NCBI GenBank assembly: GCA_913043035.1
Contig: CAJWMM010000035.1
Coordinates: forward strand, 1 to 6,458
Direction: 5' to 3'
Length of the DNA: 6,458 bases
Source: an uncultured Gammaproteobacteria bacterium
GTDB lineage: Bacteria > Pseudomonadota > Gammaproteobacteria > GCA-002705445 > GCA-002716945
Below, piece by piece: positions 1 to 6,458 of the stretch. The position numbers and the translations under genes are program-made. Below the pieces are notes generated by a model. It was given only the letters and a program-made list of their open reading frames with translations, did not search any database and was not told the origin of the DNA. Numbering within the stretch: position 1 is the first letter of the stretch; the number at the start of each line of letters is the position of its first letter.

Positions 1-336
1 ACTGCTATAATGCAGGGATGTGCTACATACTTTTTAGCATCTTATTACGGAATCGCACTAGAATTCACAGATTATCTTACCATCATAGCCACAGCAACAC
101 TTGCATCAATTGGTACTGCAGGCATCCCAAGTGCTGGAATAATCATGCTATCGATTATTTTGGAGCAAATAGGAATACCACTAGAGGGAATTGCATTGTT
201 GTTAGGAGTTGATAGATTACTTGATATGATGCGTACTAGTGTTAATGTTGCAGGCGATACATGTATAAGTTGCATTGTTGCGAAAAGTGAAGGTTTAATT
301 AATACAAAAGTCTTTGAAGATACTAGTGAGAACTAG
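1..336 (+). CDS. Glutamate/aspartate:cation symporter (DAACS/SDF family), C-terminal fragment
   Basis: The reading frame is open from the first base, so the gene begins upstream of the window; the ATG at 10 is an internal Met. About 111 residues are visible. They cover the family's second re-entrant hairpin (HP2, with [13 protein letters not shown] at about nt 100-138) and the last transmembrane helix ([16 protein letters not shown], nt 211-258). Compared with the archaeal homologue GltPh, the cation- and substrate-site residues are all kept: Asp390, Asp394, Arg397, Thr398, Asn401 and Asp405. The Arg (codon 232-234) reads the acidic side chain in glutamate/aspartate transporters and is changed in neutral amino acid carriers; the sequence differs from the corresponding DctA helix as I recall it. 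Function is therefore probably Na+- or H+-coupled uptake of glutamate or aspartate across the inner membrane. The 3' end overlaps the convergent carB by 14 bp. Family assignment is sure; exact substrate is inferred. Confidence 0.9.
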   Translation, partial: TAIMQGCATYFLASYYGIALEFTDYLTIIATATLASIGTAGIPSAGIIMLSIILEQIGIPLEGIALLLGVDRLLDMMRTSVNVAGDTCISCIVAKSEGLINTKVFEDTSEN

Positions 337-337
337 T
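322..337. other. ACTAGT-GAGA-ACTAGT palindromic hairpin at the convergent stop codons
   Basis: Two copies of the self-complementary hexamer ACTAGT are separated by GAGA, so the element can form a 6-bp stem with a 4-nt loop on either RNA strand. On the plus-strand RNA the loop GAGA fits the stable GNRA tetraloop pattern. The TAG stop of the symporter gene lies in the right copy (334-336), and the TAG stop of carB lies in the left copy on the other strand (323-325). There is no U-tract on either side, so it does not look like an intrinsic terminator. It may stabilise the 3' ends or simply be chance. Confidence 0.4.
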
Positions 338-3300
338 TGTAAGTGATTCATGTCTTGATTCAATATCTAAAACGTCAAAATTATCAATGAACAAGATCGC
401 TTTACAGAATGCCTTTGCTCCAGAGATGGTGGTAGTCAAACAGACATTATTATTGTTAGCTTCTTTTCTTATAGAAAATGAGTCTTTGATAGATACCGCG
501 CCTTCAGTTGTATTGATAATTAAATGAACATCTCCATTTTTAATCATATCCACAATATGTGGATGACCCTGTTTGACTTTATTTATTCTCTTGCATTTTA
601 TATTTTTTTCTTCGAGATATACCTGTGTTCCCCTTGTAGCATAAAGTGAAAAACCAATTTTAATTAGATCTTCTGCTACGTCACATACTAATGGTTTGTC
701 CTTATCTCTAACGCTTATAAAAACATTCCCAGTTTTAGGTAAAATAACACCTGCAGCTCTTTGAGCTTTAAAATATGCCTCTCCAAAACTGTTACCAACA
801 CCCATAACTTCTCCGGTGGACTTCATCTCAGGTCCAAGGAGAACATCAACTTCTGGAAACTTTGAAAATGGAAGCACTGCCTCTTTAACACTAAAATAAT
901 TTGGGATGACATCTTTTGGCAAGTTCAGTGATGATAGTTTTTCACCAGACATCACTAAAGCCCCAATTTTAGCTAATTGCACCCCTATTGACTTGGATAC
1001 AAATGGTGCTGTCCGGGATGCTCGTGGATTTACTTCCAGTAGAAAAATTTCATTGTCTTTAATAGCAAATTGTGTGTTCATCAACCCTATTACTTTTAGC
1101 TCTAAAGCAAGTTGAGTAACTTGTTCTTTTAGCCTAACAATAATATCCTCTGAGAGGGTAAAGGGTGGTATCGAACATCCTGAGTCTCCAGAATGAATTC
1201 CTGCTTCCTCAATGTGTTCCATAATTGCGCCAATGAATACCTCATGACCATCCGAAATGATATCAATATCAACTTCCACTGCATCATTTAAAAATTTATC
1301 AAGTAGTACCGGTGAATCATTAGACACTGATACTGCCTCGCCCATATATCTTCTCAAATCATCCTCATTAGCAACTATCTCCATAGCTCTTCCACCGAGT
1401 ACATAAGATGGTCTTACCACGAGTGGGTACCCAATGGCTTCGGCAGATTTTAGTGCTGACACTAGATCGGTGGCAGTTCTATTAGTAGGTTGTTTAAGTT
1501 TAAGTTTCTCAACCAGGTGTTTAAATTTCTCTCTATCCTCTGCAATATCAATAGCCTCAGGAGAAGTGCCAATAATTTTCACACCATGTTCTTTAAGTCT
1601 GTTAGCGAGCTTAAGCGGAGTTTGTCCACCATAGTGAACGATTACACCATCTGGTTTTTCTAGATCTATTATTGACATTACATCCTCAAAAGTAAGTGGT
1701 TCGAAATATAATCTGTCGGATATATCAAAATCAGTAGAAACAGTCTCAGGATTACAGTTGACCATGATTGTTTCAAAACCATGATCTCTCAATGCAAGAG
1801 ATGCATGTACACAACAGTAATCAAATTCAATGCCTTGACCTATTCTATTTGGACCTCCACCTAATATTATAATTTTCTTTTTTGATGACGGAGAGGATTC
1901 ACACTCTGAATCATATGTTGAATACATATAAGCTGTCGTGGCTTCAAATTCAGCTGCACATGCATCCACTCGCTTAAATACTGGTTTAATCATGAAACTT
2001 TCTCTTGCCTTTCTTACCTCTGTTTCCGAAGAGTTAGTTATTTTTGCAATACTAATGTCAGAAAACCCCTTACATTTCAATAATTTTAAATCCTCTGCGG
2101 TCATAGTATTTAGATTTTTTTCACTAAATCTCGTTTCTAATTCAATAATGTTTTTTATTTGAGATAGAAACCAATTATCAATACCTGTCAATTCATGAAC
2201 TTCTTGACTAGATAGTCCCGTGCGAAAAGCTTCTGCTACGAAGAAAATTCTATGTGCATTTGGAGTCCTCAAATTATTTTTAATAATATCAGTCCTTTCT
2301 TTGTCACTTCTATGCTTAATCTCTGGTTTATCTAATCCATGAGCACCAATCTCCAGTCCACGTATTGCTTTTTGGAGAGATTCTTGGAAATTTCTTCCTA
2401 TAGACATCACTTCTCCAACTGATTTCATTTGTGTTGTTAACCTACTATCTGCTTCTTTAAATTTCTCAAAGGCAAATCTAGGTATTTTTGTTACAACGTA
2501 ATCTATTGTCGGCTCAAATGCAGCAGGGATTACATTCCCAGTTATTTCATTACTTAACTCATCAAGAGAATAACCTATTGCTAATTTCGCTGCTACTTTC
2601 GCAATAGGAAAACCTGTTGCTTTTGATGCCAAAGCAGATGACCTTGAGACTCTGGGGTTCATCTCTATCACTAATATTCTTCCATCATTAGGAGAAACGC
2701 TGAACTGAACGTTTGACCCGCCTGTATCAACACCAATTTTTCTTAGCACTTTAATTGAGGCATCTCTCATAGCCTGATATTCTTTATCAGTAAGAGTTTG
2801 TGCTGGAGCAACAGTAATTGAATCGCCTGTATGCACGCCCATTGGATCAATATTTTCAATTGAGCATATTATTATACAATTATCATTCTTATCTCGAACA
2901 ACCTCCATCTCGTATTCTTTCCATCCAATTACAGACTCCTCTATGAGAACCTCAGATGTTGGTGACAAATCAAGGCCGCGTTTAACAATTTCCTCAAAAT
3001 CTTGGATATTGTAAGCAATGCCACCGCCAGTTCCACCAAGAGTAAAGGAAGGTCTTACGAGAATAGGAAACCCAATTTCCTGTTGATGAGTTTTTGCCTC
3101 ATCATAACTATGCGCTATATAAGCATGAGGTGTCTCAAGGCCGATTTCAGTCATTGCATTTTTAAATAATTCTCGATCCTCTGCCATGTCTATAGAAGCT
3201 ATGCTAGCACCAATTATTTTGACATTGTGTTTTTGGAGAATTTCGTGTCTATTTAAATCAAGAGTAGTGTTTAAGGCGGTTTGACCTCCCATAGTGGGCA

Positions 3301-3559
3301 AGATGGCGTCAGGCTTCTCCTTAATGATTATTTTTTCGATATTTCTCCAATGAATTGGTTCTATATAAACTTTATCAGCCATTTCTGGGTCAGTCATGAT
3401 TGTAGCAGGGTTAGAATTTACGAGTATGACTCTTAACCCCTCCTCTTTGAGAGCTTTACATGCTTGGACTCCTGAGTAATCAAATTCGCATGCTTGTCCT
3501 ATAATGATAGGGCCTGCACCTATTATTAGAACACTTTTCAATTCTTTATCAGCTGGCAT
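323..3559 (-). CDS. carB: Carbamoyl-phosphate synthase large (synthetase) subunit CarB
   Basis: CarB makes carbamoyl phosphate from bicarbonate, ammonia delivered by CarA, and two ATP, feeding both arginine and pyrimidine synthesis in the cytoplasm. I chose the ATG at 3559 (1078 residues; E. coli CarB is 1073). A GGGTGA ribosome-binding site sits 5 nt before it, and residue numbers then match E. coli exactly through the first half: Arg129, Arg169, and metal ligands Gln285, Glu299 and Asn301. The in-frame GTG at 3568 would add three residues but lies inside that Shine-Dalgarno sequence. The first ATP-grasp half has [12 protein letters not shown] at 169 and [11 protein letters not shown] at 299. 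The second half has [20 protein letters not shown] near 568-587, [13 protein letters not shown] near 715 and [11 protein letters not shown] at 842. The C-terminal MGS-like domain (about 945-1060) keeps the UMP/IMP-site residues Lys955, Thr975, Thr978, Lys994, Asn1016 and Thr1018. A short Ser/Thr-rich tail extends past the E. coli end. It overlaps carA by 11 bp. Confidence 0.98.
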   Translation of the reverse strand: MPADKELKSVLIIGAGPIIIGQACEFDYSGVQACKALKEEGLRVILVNSNPATIMTDPEMADKVYIEPIHWRNIEKIIIKEKPDAILPTMGGQTALNTTLDLNRHEILQKHNVKIIGASIASIDMAEDRELFKNAMTEIGLETPHAYIAHSYDEAKTHQQEIGFPILVRPSFTLGGTGGGIAYNIQDFEEIVKRGLDLSPTSEVLIEESVIGWKEYEMEVVRDKNDNCIIICSIENIDPMGVHTGDSITVAPAQTLTDKEYQAMRDASIKVLRKIGVDTGGSNVQFSVSPNDGRILVIEMNPRVSRSSALASKATGFPIAKVAAKLAIGYSLDELSNEITGNVIPAAFEPTIDYVVTKIPRFAFEKFKEADSRLTTQMKSVGEVMSIGRNFQESLQKAIRGLEIGAHGLDKPEIKHRSDKERTDIIKNNLRTPNAHRIFFVAEAFRTGLSSQEVHELTGIDNWFLSQIKNIIELETRFSEKNLNTMTAEDLKLLKCKGFSDISIAKITNSSETEVRKARESFMIKPVFKRVDACAAEFEATTAYMYSTYDSECESSPSSKKKIIILGGGPNRIGQGIEFDYCCVHASLALRDHGFETIMVNCNPETVSTDFDISDRLYFEPLTFEDVMSIIDLEKPDGVIVHYGGQTPLKLANRLKEHGVKIIGTSPEAIDIAEDREKFKHLVEKLKLKQPTNRTATDLVSALKSAEAIGYPLVVRPSYVLGGRAMEIVANEDDLRRYMGEAVSVSNDSPVLLDKFLNDAVEVDIDIISDGHEVFIGAIMEHIEEAGIHSGDSGCSIPPFTLSEDIIVRLKEQVTQLALELKVIGLMNTQFAIKDNEIFLLEVNPRASRTAPFVSKSIGVQLAKIGALVMSGEKLSSLNLPKDVIPNYFSVKEAVLPFSKFPEVDVLLGPEMKSTGEVMGVGNSFGEAYFKAQRAAGVILPKTGNVFISVRDKDKPLVCDVAEDLIKIGFSLYATRGTQVYLEEKNIKCKRINKVKQGHPHIVDMIKNGDVHLIINTTEGAVSIKDSFSIRKEANNNNVCLTTTISGAKAFCKAILFIDNFDVLDIESRHESLTTSSH

Positions 3560-4682
3560 TATTGTCACCCATTAGCTCAAAAAATTTATCGAATACATTT
3601 TTAATATCATGTGGACCTGGGCTAGCTTCTGGATGCCCTTGAAAGCCGTATGCATTGTTCGAGGCACTTTCAAAACCTTGTAATGACTGATCAAATAATG
3701 ACTTGTGTGTTATTGTTACATCGTCTGGTAGTGTTTCAACATCTACCTCAAAACCATGATTCTGACTCGTTATAAGAACCTTGTTGGAGCTTAAGTCTAT
3801 TACTGGATGATTCGCACCATGGTGGCCAAATTTCATTTTTTTTGTTTTTGCTCCTAGGGATAAAGCTAGTAATTGGAACCCTAAACAAATTCCAAACATC
3901 GGAATTTTTTTATTCAATAGACTCTTAATATTGTCTATGGCGTAGTTACATGCTTGGGGATCTCCAGGTCCATTAGAAAGAAATACTCCATCAGGCTTTA
4001 AGTCTAGTACTTTTTCAATTGGATAATCAGCTGGAACTACAGTAATTTTACAACCTTTGTTCTTGAGTATGCGCAAAATATTATGCTTCACGCCAAAATC
4101 ATACACAACTACTATATAATTTTGGTTTGTAGTTTTTACATTTTTGCTATATATGTCTTGCAGTGAATCTTTCCATTCGTACACTTTTTTTGTAGTTACT
4201 TTAATAGCTAAATCTTTATTAACCAGGCCATCAAAATTATGTAGCTGACTTTTTGCTTCTTCTATTTTTATTTTACCCGCTAAAATACATCCATTCATAG
4301 CTCCATTTTGTCTAATTTTTCGAGTGAGCATCCTTGTATCAATATCAGAAATAGCAACTACTCCATGTTTAAGGAGAAAGTCTTTCAGGTTTGACTGGCT
4401 TCTCCAGCTACTCACTTGGATTTCTTTATCTCTGAAAATCAAACCAGACGCATGTATAGATTGCGATTCAAAATCCTCATTATTTATCCCAGTATTACCA
4501 ATGTGAGGATTAGTAAAAGTTATTATTTGGCTATGGTAAGATGGATCTGTGGATATTTCTTGGTAGCCTGTCATTGCTGTATTAAAGACAATCTCCCCTA
4601 CAGCTACTCCACTACTACCGGCTGAACTACCATGAAGACAGGTCCCGTCATCAAGTAGCAATAGTGCGTCATGTTTTTCCAA
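3549..4682 (-). CDS. carA: Carbamoyl-phosphate synthase small (glutaminase) subunit CarA
   Basis: CarA hydrolyses glutamine and channels ammonia to CarB. The protein has 377 residues (E. coli 382). The N-terminal CarA-specific domain (about 1-150) includes [24 protein letters not shown] and [12 protein letters not shown]. The class I glutamine amidotransferase domain (about 188-372) has FLSNGPGDP at 234-242, the nucleophile Cys266 in [25 protein letters not shown], and the His350/Glu352 pair in [12 protein letters not shown]. One oddity is Phe269, where E. coli CarA has His272 (CLGHQ). The start is TTG at 4682: a TAA lies in frame just three codons upstream (4689-4691), no ATG or GTG lies between, and the alignment with the E. 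coli N-terminus is within one residue. No convincing Shine-Dalgarno site precedes the TTG. carB follows with an 11-bp overlap, so the two form an operon. A terminator hairpin lies directly upstream, suggesting attenuation control. Confidence 0.97.
   Translation of the reverse strand: MEKHDALLLLDDGTCLHGSSAGSSGVAVGEIVFNTAMTGYQEISTDPSYHSQIITFTNPHIGNTGINNEDFESQSIHASGLIFRDKEIQVSSWRSQSNLKDFLLKHGVVAISDIDTRMLTRKIRQNGAMNGCILAGKIKIEEAKSQLHNFDGLVNKDLAIKVTTKKVYEWKDSLQDIYSKNVKTTNQNYIVVVYDFGVKHNILRILKNKGCKITVVPADYPIEKVLDLKPDGVFLSNGPGDPQACNYAIDNIKSLLNKKIPMFGICLGFQLLALSLGAKTKKMKFGHHGANHPVIDLSSNKVLITSQNHGFEVDVETLPDDVTITHKSLFDQSLQGFESASNNAYGFQGHPEASPGPHDIKNVFDKFFELMGDNNAS
3565..3570 (-). promoter_or_regulatory. 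Ribosome-binding site of carB (GGGTGA)
   Basis: On the minus strand GGGTGA precedes the carB ATG (3559) by 5 nt, within the last codons of carA. It decides the start: the alternative GTG at 3568-3566 would overlap this site and has no comparable purine tract of its own. Its position inside carA implies translational coupling of the two subunits. It is the only clear Shine-Dalgarno sequence at any gene start in the window. Confidence 0.7.
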
Positions 4683-4691
4683 GACTTTTTA

Positions 4692-4754
4692 TCACAAGTA
4701 AAAAAAAAGATGCTCAAAATGAGTCATCTTAATTTGTTTATTTTTAGGTTTCAT
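4692..4754 (-). CDS. Candidate 20-residue leader peptide upstream of carA
   Basis: An ATG at 4754-4752 opens a 20-codon frame ending in TGA at 4694-4692. Immediately before the ATG is an in-frame TAG, so this is the only start. The frame begins 24 nt before the terminator hairpin, reads through both stem arms (residues 9-16, with a His-Phe-Glu-His core) and through the U-tract, which supplies Leu-Phe-Phe-Tyr-Leu codons. It is in the same frame as carA; TGA is followed by TAA, AAA, GTC and then the carA TTG. The peptide has four Lys and no Arg codons, which argues against classical arginine-codon attenuation. No good Shine-Dalgarno sequence is visible, and a 20-codon frame can arise by chance. 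Its position relative to the hairpin, not its length, is the reason to list it. It would be analogous to the pyrBI leader peptide of enteric bacteria. Confidence 0.4.
   Translation of the reverse strand: MKPKNKQIKMTHFEHLFFYL
4700..4730 (-). terminator. Intrinsic terminator or attenuator between rsmI and carA
   Basis: Read on the minus strand, AAGATG(A)CTCA pairs with TGAGCATCTT across a TTT loop: a 10-bp stem with a single bulged A (4730-4707), followed directly by nine T residues (4708-4700, the first two also in the stem). This is a typical rho-independent terminator acting on minus-strand transcription. It can end the rsmI transcript, whose stop codon is at 4778. Because it finishes about 17 nt before the carA TTG, it also sits in the 5' leader of any carAB transcript that starts upstream, so it may work as a regulated attenuator. 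On the plus strand there is no gene to terminate. Confidence 0.85.
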
Positions 4755-4759
4755 CTAAA

Positions 4760-4793
4760 ACTATATACTACTTCTTTCTACTCCTTCTGTCTA
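4760..4793 (-). promoter_or_regulatory. Tentative carAB promoter overlapping the end of rsmI
   Basis: On the minus strand TAGACA (4793-4788, 5/6 match to TTGACA) is followed after 17 bp by TAGTAT (4770-4765, 4/6 match to TATAAT). A better -10 hexamer, TATAGT (4765-4760, 5/6), or TATATA (4767-4762), lies slightly downstream but at 20-22 bp spacing. Either choice would place the transcript start a few bases before or at the candidate leader ATG (4754) and upstream of the terminator hairpin. AT-rich DNA gives such matches easily, so this is a proposal that rests mainly on position. Confidence 0.3.
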
Positions 4794-5605
4794 ACATTTA
4801 ATACAAAATTATATAATTCTTTTTTAGGATGATCACAAAACAAGTGTAAAATATCGACCACCTCTTTTGTGGTATATGATTCACTGAGTTTTAGTATCTT
4901 TGGGATAAGTTTGTTGAATTCTATCGATTCCTTATTAGAAACACTAATAATAAGTGTAAACTCTCCTGAATATTTAATATTCCCAGAATTTTCTATAAGC
5001 TTAGAAACAGTTCCAAATATAATTTCTTCATGTAATTTAGTTAGTTCCCGGAAAATACAAATAAGTGTATCTTTGCCACAAATTTTTTGAACTTTATGAA
5101 GTAAACTACTTAGTCTATTTTTATTTTCAAAAATAATTACGGGCATACCCAAATTCTTAATGTAATTCAATCTTTTTTCGAGATCATTAGTTTTTTTTGG
5201 AAGGAAGCCTAAGAAAGAAAATGTATTTACTGGTATGGGTGACACAGACAAAGCTGATGTCAAAGAGCTGGAACCTGGAATTGGTGAAACGGAGAAATTT
5301 TTGTCTTGGTGCTTTAGTAGTCCGAAACCAGGATCTGATATTGATGGGGTACCCGCATCAGAAACAAGAGCAATCTGTTTGCCACGCTCTAAGTCAGCAA
5401 TAATTGCTTTAAGTTTTGTATTTTCATTATCTTTATTAAAAGTAACAATTTTTTTCTTTAAATTATATTGATTTAAGAGTTTGCTGGTGCGCTCTGAACT
5501 TTCAGCAAGGATATAATCACAAGTTTTAATTGTCTCAATTGCACGATAAGTAAAATCGCCTAAATTTCCTATTGGAGTAGCAACAATAAATAATTTTCCT
5601 GCCAT
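4778..5605 (-). CDS. rsmI: 16S rRNA (cytidine(1402)-2'-O)-methyltransferase RsmI homologue
   Basis: RsmI uses S-adenosylmethionine to methylate the ribose of C1402 in the decoding centre of 16S rRNA; it belongs to the tetrapyrrole-methylase fold. The protein has 275 residues (E. coli 286). Family features are KLFIVATPIGNLGDFTYRAIE at 4-24, VSDAGTPSISDPG at 81-93, IPGSSSLTSALSVSPIP at 109-125, GFLPKK at 133-138, RELTKLHEE at 186-194 and GEFTLIIS at 214-221. Three usually conserved spots differ: AEDTR reads AESSE (34-38), the HEHNE-like stretch reads NKDNE (57-61), and YESPHR reads FENKNR (159-164). The frame is full length and uninterrupted, so it is probably expressed, but catalysis may be altered. 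The ATG at 5605 is directly before the first conserved strand; no Shine-Dalgarno site is seen. It is divergent from gmhA and followed by a terminator. Confidence 0.92.
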   Translation of the reverse strand: MAGKLFIVATPIGNLGDFTYRAIETIKTCDYILAESSERTSKLLNQYNLKKKIVTFNKDNENTKLKAIIADLERGKQIALVSDAGTPSISDPGFGLLKHQDKNFSVSPIPGSSSLTSALSVSPIPVNTFSFLGFLPKKTNDLEKRLNYIKNLGMPVIIFENKNRLSSLLHKVQKICGKDTLICIFRELTKLHEEIIFGTVSKLIENSGNIKYSGEFTLIISVSNKESIEFNKLIPKILKLSESYTTKEVVDILHLFCDHPKKELYNFVLNVRQKE

Positions 5606-5674
5606 AAGACTGAGGTATAATGTTTAACCGATGTAGGCTATAATGTAACACAATAAGCAATTTATAAATAGATT
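5606..5674. promoter_or_regulatory. Divergent rsmI/gmhA intergenic promoter region
   Basis: This 69-bp spacer must carry promoters for both divergent genes. On the plus strand it holds two perfect TATAAT hexamers, at 5616-5621 and 5639-5644, each followed by GT and 23 bp apart. The downstream box would start transcription near 5651, giving gmhA a 5' leader of about 23 nt. Neither box has a good TTGACA-like partner at 16-18 bp. On the minus strand only weak matches were found, for example TTTATA (5668-5663) and CATTAT (5645-5640) with 17 bp between, each 4/6. No Shine-Dalgarno sequence is obvious before either ATG. Confidence 0.5.
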
Positions 5675-6265
5675 ATGGATAAATTAAGTATAATCAATTC
5701 AAACTTCGTTCAGAATAAAGAAATAATCGACAAAACAATTCAATCTAACATAGGTGATATTGAAAAAGCTACGGGAATGTTAATAGATATGCTAGAGAAT
5801 GATGGAAAACTTCTTTCGTGTGGGAATGGTGGTTCATCTGGAGATGCACAACACATATCATCTGAGTTTATCAATAGGTTCGAAATTGAAAGAAAAGAAA
5901 TGCCTGCTATCTCGCTAAATTCAGATACAGCTACATTAACCTCAATAGCTAATGACTACGACTATAAATATATTTTTGCAAAACAGATAAATGCGTTTGG
6001 AAAAAAAGAGGACATACTAATGGCTTTTACGACAAGTGGAAACTCTAACAATATTTTAGAAGCTATTAACTCTGCTAAGACAAAAAAAATGAAGACTATT
6101 CTGATTGCAGGCAAGGATGGCGGGAAAGCTTTTCCTCTATTAGATGACGATGATTGTAGTATTATTATTCCATGCGATAGAACTAGTAGGATACAAGAGA
6201 TGCATTTGATTATTATTCATTCAATGTGTGAATGTCTAGATGCTTACATAAGAGGAAAATCTTAA
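5675..6265 (+). CDS. gmhA: Phosphoheptose isomerase-type SIS-domain protein (GmhA/DiaA family)
   Basis: GmhA converts sedoheptulose 7-phosphate to D-glycero-D-manno-heptose 7-phosphate, the first step to the heptose of lipopolysaccharide; its paralogue DiaA instead binds DnaA and promotes replication initiation. The protein has 196 residues, the family length. It shows the SIS phosphate-binding segments KLLSCGNGGSSGD (45-57) and TTSGNSNNI (119-127), then GKDGGKA and RIQEMHLIIIH (172-182). The GmhA zinc/catalytic residues are all present: His60, Glu64, Gln174 and His182 (E. coli GmhA His61, Glu65, Gln172, His180). E. coli DiaA lacks the Glu and the last His. The DiaA residue Phe191, needed for DnaA binding, is Arg here. 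This favours the enzyme, although placement beside rsmI is typical of diaA. The start is the first ATG after an in-frame TAG (5669-5671). It converges on sspA with a 4-bp overlap. Confidence 0.82.
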   Translation: MDKLSIINSNFVQNKEIIDKTIQSNIGDIEKATGMLIDMLENDGKLLSCGNGGSSGDAQHISSEFINRFEIERKEMPAISLNSDTATLTSIANDYDYKYIFAKQINAFGKKEDILMAFTTSGNSNNILEAINSAKTKKMKTILIAGKDGGKAFPLLDDDDCSIIIPCDRTSRIQEMHLIIIHSMCECLDAYIRGKS

Positions 6266-6458
6266 ATATCTTTTTCTGTTTCACTGAGACTGGCTTGAAA
6301 TGATTCTCTATTAAAAATTCTTTCCGAATATTTTTCAATAATAGTTTTATTCTTATCTAGCTCAATACCTAGACATTTTATTCGCCATAAAAGAGGCGCT
6401 AAACTACAATCCACTAAACCAAAATCCTCGCTCATAAAAAAGTCACTCGAAATTAATG
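6262..6458 (-). CDS. sspA: Stringent starvation protein A (SspA), C-terminal fragment
   Basis: The frame enters from the right edge and ends with TAA at 6264-6262, giving 64 visible residues; the N-terminal thioredoxin-like domain lies outside the window. The visible part is the C-terminal GST-like helical domain. MSEDFGLVDCSLAPLLWRIK and then LGIEL match the E. coli SspA region around FSLVDCYLAPLLWRLPQLGIE, and the end, RESFQASLSETEKD, matches RDSFLASLTEAERE. SspA binds RNA polymerase and, in E. coli, acts in the stationary-phase and acid stress response. In many beta- and gammaproteobacteria it follows petABC and precedes sspB; neither can be seen here, and the gene downstream of this end is the convergent gmhA, so sspB does not directly follow. 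The TAA stop overlaps the gmhA stop in the sequence TTAA. Confidence 0.9.
   Translation of the reverse strand, partial: LISSDFFMSEDFGLVDCSLAPLLWRIKCLGIELDKNKTIIEKYSERIFNRESFQASLSETEKDI

Noticed and set aside
18..275. Short frames on both strands across the symporter fragment (18-212 plus, 72-275 minus).
   Set aside because: The frame from base 1 encodes the conserved HP2 and last helix of the DAACS family; the others have no motif.
322..337. ACTAGT hairpin as a bidirectional intrinsic terminator.
   Set aside because: The stem is only 6 bp with low GC and no U-tract follows on either strand.
906..2162. Plus-strand open frames of 66-74 codons antisense to carB, for example 906-1115, 1434-1634 and 1938-2162.
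   Set aside because: carB is conserved over its full length, and the antisense frames show no family motif or ribosome-binding site.
3557..3568. GTG at 3568 as the carB start, giving 1081 residues.
   Set aside because: The GTG lies inside the GGGTGA ribosome-binding site of the ATG at 3559, and only the ATG gives residue numbering identical to E. coli CarB.
4682..4700. Leaderless carA transcript from a TGTGATAAA extended -10-like sequence right before TTG.
   Set aside because: The hexamer is only a 4/6 match, the -35 position falls in the T-run or hairpin, and leaderless initiation normally needs AUG.
4692..4754. Classical arginine- or pyrimidine-binding riboswitch, or a PyrR site, in the carA leader.
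   Set aside because: The leader is under 100 nt, lacks a PyrR-like binding loop and has no Arg codons; only the hairpin and reading frame are supported.
5197..5471. Overlapping plus-strand open frames of 68 and 78 codons inside rsmI.
   Set aside because: They lie antisense to a conserved protein, have no recognisable motifs and are explained as shadows of rsmI.
1..6458. Mobile element, CRISPR array, tRNA or phage genes.
   Set aside because: Every coding stretch is assigned to a conserved housekeeping or transport family, and no repeats of the needed type or tRNA-like folds were noticed.

Overview
The window is AT-rich bacterial DNA, packed almost end to end with conserved chromosomal genes. 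Both outer genes are cut by the window edge. The combination of sspA (a beta-/gammaproteobacterial family), a gmhA/diaA-type sugar isomerase beside rsmI, and CarA/CarB proteins that align closely with those of E. coli points to a gammaproteobacterium, or less likely a betaproteobacterium. Low GC, very short spacers and convergent genes that share their stop regions suggest a streamlined genome such as a marine oligotroph or a symbiont. The lineage cannot be fixed further from sequence alone. No mobile element, CRISPR array, tRNA or rRNA was found, and no stretch over 100 bases lacks a gene.

Layout, left to right. (1) The C-terminal end of a DAACS-family glutamate/aspartate:cation symporter on the plus strand (1-336). 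It overlaps by 14 bp the end of (2) carB, on the minus strand (323-3559), the large subunit of carbamoyl-phosphate synthase. carB is translationally coupled by an 11-bp overlap to (3) carA, minus strand (3549-4682), the glutaminase subunit, which starts with TTG. (4) A 95-bp gap (4683-4777) holds a strong intrinsic terminator on the minus strand and a 20-codon open frame that runs through it and stops 9 nt before carA. (5) rsmI, minus strand (4778-5605), a 16S rRNA 2'-O-methyltransferase homologue with altered signature motifs. (6) A 69-bp divergent promoter region with two perfect TATAAT boxes. (7) A gmhA/diaA-family SIS-domain isomerase, plus strand (5675-6265). (8) The C-terminal end of sspA, minus strand, entering from the right edge (6262-6458) and overlapping gmhA by 4 bp.

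How the genes work together. CarA hydrolyses glutamine and passes ammonia to CarB, which makes carbamoyl phosphate for arginine and pyrimidines. CarB keeps the residues of the UMP/IMP/ornithine allosteric domain, so feedback control of the enzyme is probably intact. The most interesting signal is the carA leader. The terminator ends only about 17 nt before the carA start, so any ordinary carAB promoter must lie upstream of the hairpin and transcription must read through it. A short frame overlaps the hairpin and the U-tract, in the same frame as carA. This architecture resembles pyrBI-type, UTP-sensitive transcription attenuation, here placed in front of carAB. That reading is an inference from layout, not a demonstrated mechanism.
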